From contig LUJM01000119.1 of assembly GCA_001689415.1 (NCBI GenBank), forward strand, positions 927-14,397: a stretch of 13,471 bases of DNA. Direction: 5' to 3'. This document shows positions 4,335 to 13,471 of the stretch, one piece after another. This DNA comes from Bacteroidales bacterium M2 (lineage in GTDB: Bacteria > Bacteroidota > Bacteroidia > Bacteroidales > Muribaculaceae). How positions within the stretch are numbered: the stretch's first letter is position 1; each line of letters opens with the position of its first letter. The notes beneath the pieces were generated by a model. It was not told the origin of the DNA and did no database searches. It saw only the letters and a program-made list of their open reading frames with translations. Made by a program: the position numbers and the translations under genes.

Positions 4335-7300
4335 ATGTCATCTAAAAACGACAAACCCCGCGTTAACTTTGCCACTGTAAAGAGCCCGTTCCCTTATCCT
4401 GACTTTCTGGAGGTACAGCTCAAGTCGTTCCGCGACTTCTTCCAGCTCGACACTCCGCCTGAAAAGCGTACCAACGAGGGCCTCTACAGGGTTTTCTCCG
4501 AAAACTTCCCTATTTCGGATACCCGCAACAACTTCCAACTCGAATTCCTCGATTACTACATCGATCCCCCGCGCTATACAATCGCAGAATGTCTTGAGCG
4601 CGGATATTCGTACAGCGTGCCCCTGAAGGCCAAACTGAAGCTGTCGTGTACCGACCCCGAGCATGAGGATTTCGCAACAGAGATCCAGGATGTATACCTG
4701 GGCCAGATTCCCTATATGACTGAGAAAGGCACCTTTGTTATCAATGGTGCCGAGCGCGTAGTTGTATCGCAGCTCCACCGTTCGCCCGGTGTTTTCTTCG
4801 GCCAAAGCACCCATGCCAACGGTACAAAACTTTATTCGGCGCGTATCATCCCCTTCCGCGGCTCATGGATTGAGTTTGCCACGGATATCAACAATGTGAT
4901 GTACGCCTACATCGACCGAAAGAAAAAATTACCCGTTACCACACTTCTGCGTGCCATCGGTCTCGAAACCGATAAGGACATCATCGAGATTTTCGGCCTT
5001 GCCGAGGAAATCAAGGTCAATAAGACCAATCTCAAGAAGATGATCGGCCGCCGTCTTGCCGGTAGCGTGCTTAAATCTTGGGTCGAGGACTTCGTAGACC
5101 AGGATACCGGTGAGGTTACAACCCTCGAGCGTAACGATATGATCGTAGAGCGCGAGGAAGAAATCAATGCCGAAAATATAGAGAAGATTATCGAGTCGGG
5201 TGTTCCCTACATCCTCGTGCATAAAGAAGATGTCAACACCAGCGATTATTCGATTATCTTCAATACCCTCCAGAAAGACCCTTCGAACTCAGAGAAAGAA
5301 GCTATCGAGTACATCTATCGTCAGCTCCGCAATGCCGAAGCACCCGACGAGGTTAGTGCCCGCGAGGTAATTTTCAACCTCTTCTTCTCGGAGAAGCGTT
5401 ATGACCTTGGCAATGTAGGCCGCTACCGCATCAACCGCAAGCTCGGCCTCACAACCAGCATGGACGTGAAGGTGCTGACCAAGGAGGATATCATTGCCAT
5501 TATCAAATATCTGATCGAGCTTATCAACAGCCACGCAGACGTGGACGATATCGACCACCTGTCGAACCGCCGCGTACGCACTGTTGGCGAGCAGCTTTCG
5601 AATCAGTTCGGCGTGGGCCTCAACCGTATGTCGCGCACAATCCGCGAGCGTATGAACGTACGTGACAACGAGGTGTTTACCCCGACCGATCTTATCAACG
5701 CCAAGACAATCTCGTCGGTAATCAATACATTCTTCGGCACCAACGCACTGTCGCAGTTCATGGACCAGACCAACCCTCTGGCCGAGATTACCCACAAGCG
5801 CCGTATGTCGGCCCTCGGCCCCGGCGGTCTTTCGCGTGAACGCGCCGGTTTCGAGGTACGAGACGTACACTATACCCACTATGGCCGTCTGTGTCCTATC
5901 GAGACCCCTGAAGGTCCTAACATCGGTCTTATTTCGTCGCTTTGCGTGTATGCAAAAATCAACGACCTTGGCTTTATCGAGACCCCTTACCGCAAGGTAG
6001 AGGATTCGAAGGTAAACCTGGCCAACGACGAAGTGGTATACCTTACCGCAGAAATCGAGGAAGGCAAGACCATTGCGCAGGGTAACGCACCTCTCAACGA
6101 CGACGGTTCATTCATCCGTAAGACCGTAAAGGCTCGTCGCGACGCCGACTTCCCTGTCGTGCCCCCAAGCCAGATCGAACTTATGGACGTATCGCCCGCC
6201 CAGATTGCATCGATTGCGGCATCACTTATTCCCTTCCTTGAGCACGACGATGCTAACCGTGCGCTCATGGGATCGAACATGATGCGCCAGGCCGTGCCTC
6301 TGATGCGAAGCGAAGCACCTATCGTAGGTACCGGTATCGAGGCACAGCTTGCCCGCGACAGCCGTACACAGATTGCAGCCGAAGGCGAAGGCGTGGTAGA
6401 ATTTGTAGATGCAACCTCTATCCGCATCCGCTACGACCGCACCGACGAAGAACAGTTCGTAGCATTTGACGAACCTGTCAAGACATACCGTATACCCAAG
6501 TGGCGCAAGACCAACCAGAGTACCACAATCGACCTCCGTCCGATCTGCAACAAGGGTCAGCGCGTACACAAAGGCGACATTCTCACCGAGGGCTACGCAA
6601 CCGAAAATGGCGAGCTCGCTCTTGGCCGTAACCTCAAGGTGGCATTCATGCCCTGGAAGGGTTACAACTACGAGGATGCTATCGTGCTCAACGAGCGTGT
6701 AGTACGTGATGATATCCTTACCTCGGTTCACGTAGACGAGTACGCACTCGAAGTACGTGAGACCAAGCGCGGTATGGAAGAGCTTACCAACGATATCCCC
6801 AACGTGAGCGAGGATGCCACCAAGGACCTCGACGAACGCGGTATCATCCGTGTTGGTGCCCACGTAGTACCCGGCGATATCATGATCGGTAAGATTACAC
6901 CTAAGGGCGAGTCAGATCCCACCCCTGAAGAAAAACTTCTTCGTGCAATCTTCGGTGACAAGGCCGGAGACGTGAAGGACGCCTCACTCAAGGCATCACC
7001 TTCGCTCAAGGGTGTGGTAATCGGTACCAACCTGTTCTCACGCGCAGCTAAAAAGAAGAAGAGCAAGACCACAAACGCGCTCCTTCCGAAGCTCGACGAA
7101 GAATATGAAGCCAAGCTCGACGCACTTCTCAATGTGCTTGTAGACAAACTTCTTGTCCTCACCGACGGTCTCACCAGCAATGGTGTTCACGACTTCCTCG
7201 GCAGCGAAATCCTGCCCAAGGGCGCAAAGTTCACAGCATCAGTACTCCGTGGCATCAACTACGATACCCTGAGCCTAAGCAACTGGACCACCGACGAGCA

Positions 7301-8147
7301 TAAGAACGAGCTGATCCGCCAGACTATTATCAACTACCTGCAGAAATACAAGGAAATCGACGCCGAGCTCCGTCGTAAGAAATTCGACATCTCTATCGGC
7401 GACGAACTCCCCTCGGGTATCATGCAGATAGCCAAAGTATATATCGCCAAGAAACGTAAAATCAGCGTAGGTGACAAGATGGCAGGCCGCCACGGTAACA
7501 AAGGTATCGTGTCGCGTATCGTACGCCAGGAAGACATGCCCTTCCTTGCCGACGGTACCCCTGTCGACATCGTGCTCAACCCTCTGGGTGTGCCTTCGCG
7601 AATGAACCTTGGCCAGGTATTCGAGACCGTGCTCGGCTGGGCCGGCCGCGAACTTGGCGAGAAATTCGCAACGCCGATTTTCGACGGTGCATCAATGGAC
7701 GATATCAACTCATGGACAGACAAAGCCGGCCTTCCCCGCTACGGTAAGACCTACCTCTACGACGGTGGCACCGGTGAACGTTTCGACCAGCCGGCGACCG
7801 TAGGTGTTATCTACATGCTCAAGCTCGGTCACATGGTCGAGGATAAGATGCATGCCCGCTCAATCGGCCCGTACTCACTTATTACCCAGCAGCCACTTGG
7901 TGGTAAAGCACAGTTTGGTGGCCAGCGATTCGGTGAAATGGAGGTTTGGGCGCTCGAAGCATTCGGCGCATCGCACATCCTCCAGGAGATCCTCACCATC
8001 AAGAGTGACGACGTGAACGGCCGCAGCAAGGCCTACGAGGCTATAGTAAAAGGCGAGGCCATGCCGGTACCGGGCATTCCCGAATCGCTCAACGTTCTAC
8101 TCCATGAGCTCCAGGGTCTCGGCCTGAGCATTAATTTGGAGAATTGA
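4335..8147 (+). CDS. rpoB: DNA-directed RNA polymerase subunit beta
   Basis: RpoB forms one pincer of RNA polymerase and much of its active centre. The product has 1270 residues, the Bacteroidales length, against 1342 in E. coli. The rifampicin-pocket segment SQFMDQTNPL begins at residue 473. Asp477, His487 and Ser492 correspond to E. coli 516, 526 and 531 and are all wild type, so the intrinsic prediction is rifampicin sensitivity. Thr479, Ala483 and Met491 replace E. coli Asn518, Ser522 and Ile530, as I recall is usual in Bacteroidales. Further landmarks are CPIETPEGPNIGLI, IGKITPKGE, GDKMAGRHGNKG (1046-1057) and the C-terminal GGKAQFGGQRFGEMEVWALEA and LLHELQGLGLSINLEN. A charged, probably coiled-coil insertion (about 905-1030, opening with a lysine run) lies where E. 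coli has its SI2 insertion. The ATG is the first in the frame and gives the normal N terminus. rpoC follows after 42 bases. Confidence 0.99.
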   Translation: MSSKNDKPRVNFATVKSPFPYPDFLEVQLKSFRDFFQLDTPPEKRTNEGLYRVFSENFPISDTRNNFQLEFLDYYIDPPRYTIAECLERGYSYSVPLKAKLKLSCTDPEHEDFATEIQDVYLGQIPYMTEKGTFVINGAERVVVSQLHRSPGVFFGQSTHANGTKLYSARIIPFRGSWIEFATDINNVMYAYIDRKKKLPVTTLLRAIGLETDKDIIEIFGLAEEIKVNKTNLKKMIGRRLAGSVLKSWVEDFVDQDTGEVTTLERNDMIVEREEEINAENIEKIIESGVPYILVHKEDVNTSDYSIIFNTLQKDPSNSEKEAIEYIYRQLRNAEAPDEVSAREVIFNLFFSEKRYDLGNVGRYRINRKLGLTTSMDVKVLTKEDIIAIIKYLIELINSHADVDDIDHLSNRRVRTVGEQLSNQFGVGLNRMSRTIRERMNVRDNEVFTPTDLINAKTISSVINTFFGTNALSQFMDQTNPLAEITHKRRMSALGPGGLSRERAGFEVRDVHYTHYGRLCPIETPEGPNIGLISSLCVYAKINDLGFIETPYRKVEDSKVNLANDEVVYLTAEIEEGKTIAQGNAPLNDDGSFIRKTVKARRDADFPVVPPSQIELMDVSPAQIASIAASLIPFLEHDDANRALMGSNMMRQAVPLMRSEAPIVGTGIEAQLARDSRTQIAAEGEGVVEFVDATSIRIRYDRTDEEQFVAFDEPVKTYRIPKWRKTNQSTTIDLRPICNKGQRVHKGDILTEGYATENGELALGRNLKVAFMPWKGYNYEDAIVLNERVVRDDILTSVHVDEYALEVRETKRGMEELTNDIPNVSEDATKDLDERGIIRVGAHVVPGDIMIGKITPKGESDPTPEEKLLRAIFGDKAGDVKDASLKASPSLKGVVIGTNLFSRAAKKKKSKTTNALLPKLDEEYEAKLDALLNVLVDKLLVLTDGLTSNGVHDFLGSEILPKGAKFTASVLRGINYDTLSLSNWTTDEHKNELIRQTIINYLQKYKEIDAELRRKKFDISIGDELPSGIMQIAKVYIAKKRKISVGDKMAGRHGNKGIVSRIVRQEDMPFLADGTPVDIVLNPLGVPSRMNLGQVFETVLGWAGRELGEKFATPIFDGASMDDINSWTDKAGLPRYGKTYLYDGGTGERFDQPATVGVIYMLKLGHMVEDKMHARSIGPYSLITQQPLGGKAQFGGQRFGEMEVWALEAFGASHILQEILTIKSDDVNGRSKAYEAIVKGEAMPVPGIPESLNVLLHELQGLGLSINLEN

Positions 8148-8189
8148 TCTCTCCCAACACCAAATCTCTAAAGACACAAACACCAGTAT

Positions 8190-12500
<4,311 letters not shown>

Positions 12501-12536
12501 TCATCCCCACAAGGCATAAAAGCCTGAACTAAATAG

Positions 12537-12577
12537 AATACCGGAGACCCCTGTTGCGGATCTCCGGTATTTTTTTT
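12537..12577 (+). terminator. Intrinsic terminator of the rpoBC operon
   Basis: AATACCGGAGA (12537-12547) pairs perfectly with TCTCCGGTATT (12561-12571). The 13-base loop can add two C-G pairs, and T12570-T12577 form a run of eight Ts. It starts 36 bases after the rpoC stop. This is the clearest terminator in the window and marks the end of the housekeeping operon. Confidence 0.93.
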
Positions 12578-12584
12578 ATCTTTG
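12553..12584 (+). promoter_or_regulatory. Candidate promoter of the TPR gene, built into the terminator
   Basis: TATCTTTG (12577-12584) is an exact match to the Bacteroidales -7 element TAnnTTTG. Twenty bases upstream, GTTG (12553-12556) matches three of four positions of the -33 TTTG box, at the preferred spacing. The -33 box lies in the loop of the rpoC terminator and the -7 box begins at the last base of its T run. The expected transcription start, about three to six bases after the -7 box, falls at or just before the ATG at 12590. Confidence 0.6.
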
Positions 12585-12589
12585 TATAT

Positions 12590-12844
12590 ATGGATAAGGA
12601 ACAAATCAATCAACTATACGATAGCAACCGCCTCGACGAGGCCGAGGCGCTACTTGGCAGTCGCGAGGATGCCTGGTCGCTCTATATGCTCGGGCGTATA
12701 GAGTGGAAGCGCGGCCACCGCGGCGCGGCAATCAGTCTCTATGTACGGTCGTCGGCCTTAGAACCGTCCGGCCCGGCATCGACGGCCCTCGAGCAGGCCC
12801 GAGAGATAATGGATTTCTTTAACAAGGATCTTTACAATCCATGA
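12590..12844 (+). CDS. Small single-TPR protein, function unknown
   Basis: The product has 84 residues, no signal peptide and no membrane segment, so it should be cytoplasmic. One tetratricopeptide repeat can be read at about residues 31-60. It carries Leu, Leu-Gly (YMLGR), then Ala-Ala, Tyr, Ser and a closing Pro (SALEP) at canonical TPR spacing. It is preceded by a helix with LDEAEALL (about 15-22), which may be a partial repeat, and followed by a capping helix (STALEQAREIMDFF). TPRs mediate protein contacts, so it may be an adaptor; no enzyme activity is suggested. I chose ATG 12590. The frame runs further upstream, but that part lies in the terminator and promoter. The stop overlaps the start of the next gene (ATGA at 12841-12844), implying translational coupling. 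I do not recognise a named family. Confidence 0.8.
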   Translation: MDKEQINQLYDSNRLDEAEALLGSREDAWSLYMLGRIEWKRGHRGAAISLYVRSSALEPSGPASTALEQAREIMDFFNKDLYNP

Positions 12845-13347
12845 AACGCATAGGTATATTAAGCGATACGCACGGTCTTTGGGATGATCGCTATATGATA
12901 CATTTTGCGGAGTGCGACGAGGTGTGGCACGCCGGAGATGTTGGTGATTATGCGATATTGGAGCGTATTGCGCAGAGCGGTGTAACCGTGCGAGCCGTGG
13001 CCGGGAATGTAGATACCGGCATGGTGCGTCGCAAATGCCCTGAGCTGGATATATTTACGGTAGAGGGTGTGAAGGTGTTGCTGACACATGTTGGCGGCTA
13101 TCCCGGTCGTTGGTCGCCGGGGATGAAAACCTTGCTGCGAGAGAATGGGATACAGCTCATGGTCGACGGGCATTCGCACATACTCAAGGTGATGTATGAC
13201 AGAGAGCTTGGTCTTCTTCACGTCAATCCCGGAGCGGCCGGAAACCAGGGCTGGCAGAAAGTGCGCACGCTGATACGCCTTGTGTTGGACGAGGGCAATA
13301 TCAGCGATTGCGAGGTAATAGAACTTGCCAAGGAGGTGAAGCGTTAG
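12841..13347 (+). CDS. YfcE/MJ0936-family metallophosphoesterase
   Basis: The product is a 168-residue calcineurin-like phosphodiesterase of the small YfcE/MJ0936 type, a soluble two-metal enzyme. All metal-site motifs can be read in order: SDTHG (Asp9, His11), HAGDVGD (Asp33), GNVD (Asn56), LLTHVG (His83) and GHSH (His111, His113), followed by NPGA (129-132). The length is normal for the family. Homologues hydrolyse model phosphodiesters such as bis-p-nitrophenyl phosphate in vitro; the natural substrate is unsettled, so none is assigned here. The start overlaps the TPR gene by four bases, giving the expected MKRIGILSDTHG N terminus. The two genes are therefore one unit, probably driven from the promoter at 12553-12584. 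It ends with TAG, and no clear terminator follows directly. Confidence 0.93.
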   Translation: MKRIGILSDTHGLWDDRYMIHFAECDEVWHAGDVGDYAILERIAQSGVTVRAVAGNVDTGMVRRKCPELDIFTVEGVKVLLTHVGGYPGRWSPGMKTLLRENGIQLMVDGHSHILKVMYDRELGLLHVNPGAAGNQGWQKVRTLIRLVLDEGNISDCEVIELAKEVKR

Positions 13348-13400
13348 CAGCTGATGCTGTGTGCATAAGGAGAAAGAGTGTCAGCGATAGGAGCTTGGCT

Positions 13401-13471
13401 CTCCGAGACAAGCCTCGGTCAGTGTTGCTAATATCTTGAATGCCAATGCCTAATCGAGGCTTGTCTCGGAG
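13401..13471. repeat. Perfect 17-base inverted repeat at the window end
   Basis: CTCCGAGACAAGCCTCG (13401-13417) and CGAGGCTTGTCTCGGAG (13455-13471) are exact reverse complements separated by 37 bases. The right arm runs to the last base of the window, so the repeat may be longer. No T run is visible on either inner side. No gene is seen between the phosphoesterase stop (13347) and the window end. The repeat could be a transcription terminator continuing outside the window, a dispersed palindromic element, or one end of a small mobile element. Confidence 0.85.

Noticed and set aside
7043..7070. Lysine-rich run in RpoB that might indicate a frameshift or nuclear-type signal
   Set aside because: The frame is intact on both sides and the run opens the usual lineage-specific insertion before the GDKMAGRHGNKG motif.
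12554..12589. Upstream extension of the TPR gene by 12 codons from TTG
   Set aside because: The extension would run through the rpoC terminator and the promoter and encodes an unrelated hydrophobic stretch; ATG 12590 is the better start.
13378..13431. 17-residue mini-ORF with an AAGGAG motif upstream of GTG 13378
   Set aside because: Bacteroidota do not generally use Shine-Dalgarno sites, the peptide has no recognisable feature, and half of it is one arm of the inverted repeat.
13401..13471. Invertible (phase-variable) promoter bounded by the 17-base repeats
   Set aside because: Bacteroidales invertible promoters usually have spacers of a hundred bases or more with a clear TAnnTTTG box. Here the spacer is 37 bases without a good promoter, and no recombinase gene is seen.

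Overview
The window is a chromosomal housekeeping segment from a member of the Bacteroidota, almost certainly the order Bacteroidales. The RpoB, RpoC and NusG sequences have the form I associate with Bacteroides-like bacteria, for example the RpoB rifampicin region with Thr, Ala and Met at the E. coli 518, 522 and 530 positions. Genes lack Shine-Dalgarno sequences and have A-rich or pyrimidine/A-rich leaders. Two sites match the Bacteroidales promoter -7 element TAnnTTTG. A family-level guess such as Muribaculaceae is possible but not provable here.

Layout, all on the + strand: the 3' two thirds of tuf (EF-Tu), tRNA-Trp(CCA), secE, nusG, rplK (L11), rplA (L1), rplJ (L10), rplL (L7/L12), a 409-base hairpin-rich spacer, rpoB, rpoC, a strong intrinsic terminator, then a two-gene unit. 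That unit is an 84-residue single-TPR protein overlapping by four bases a YfcE/MJ0936-type metallophosphoesterase. The window ends inside or at the edge of a perfect 17-base inverted repeat in non-coding DNA.

The first ten genes form the widely conserved tuf-trpT-secE-nusG-rplKAJL-rpoBC cluster. It makes an elongation factor, the SecE subunit of the translocon, a transcription elongation factor, the L1/L11 and L10/L12 stalk proteins of the 50S ribosome, and the two large RNA polymerase subunits. Within rplK-rplL spacers are 12 to 33 bases. The likely control points are a hairpin before tRNA-Trp, a weak hairpin before rplK, a strong terminator/attenuator hairpin after rplL, a candidate promoter just before rpoB, and the terminator after rpoC. 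In the last, the promoter of the next gene appears to be built into the terminator.

I see no mobile element, CRISPR array, defence system or toxin gene. The coding content is ordinary and I do not claim a new biological system. The observations worth a second look are in the non-coding DNA: the structured rplL-rpoB spacer, the fused terminator/promoter after rpoC with a predicted leaderless or near-leaderless mRNA, and the terminal inverted repeat.
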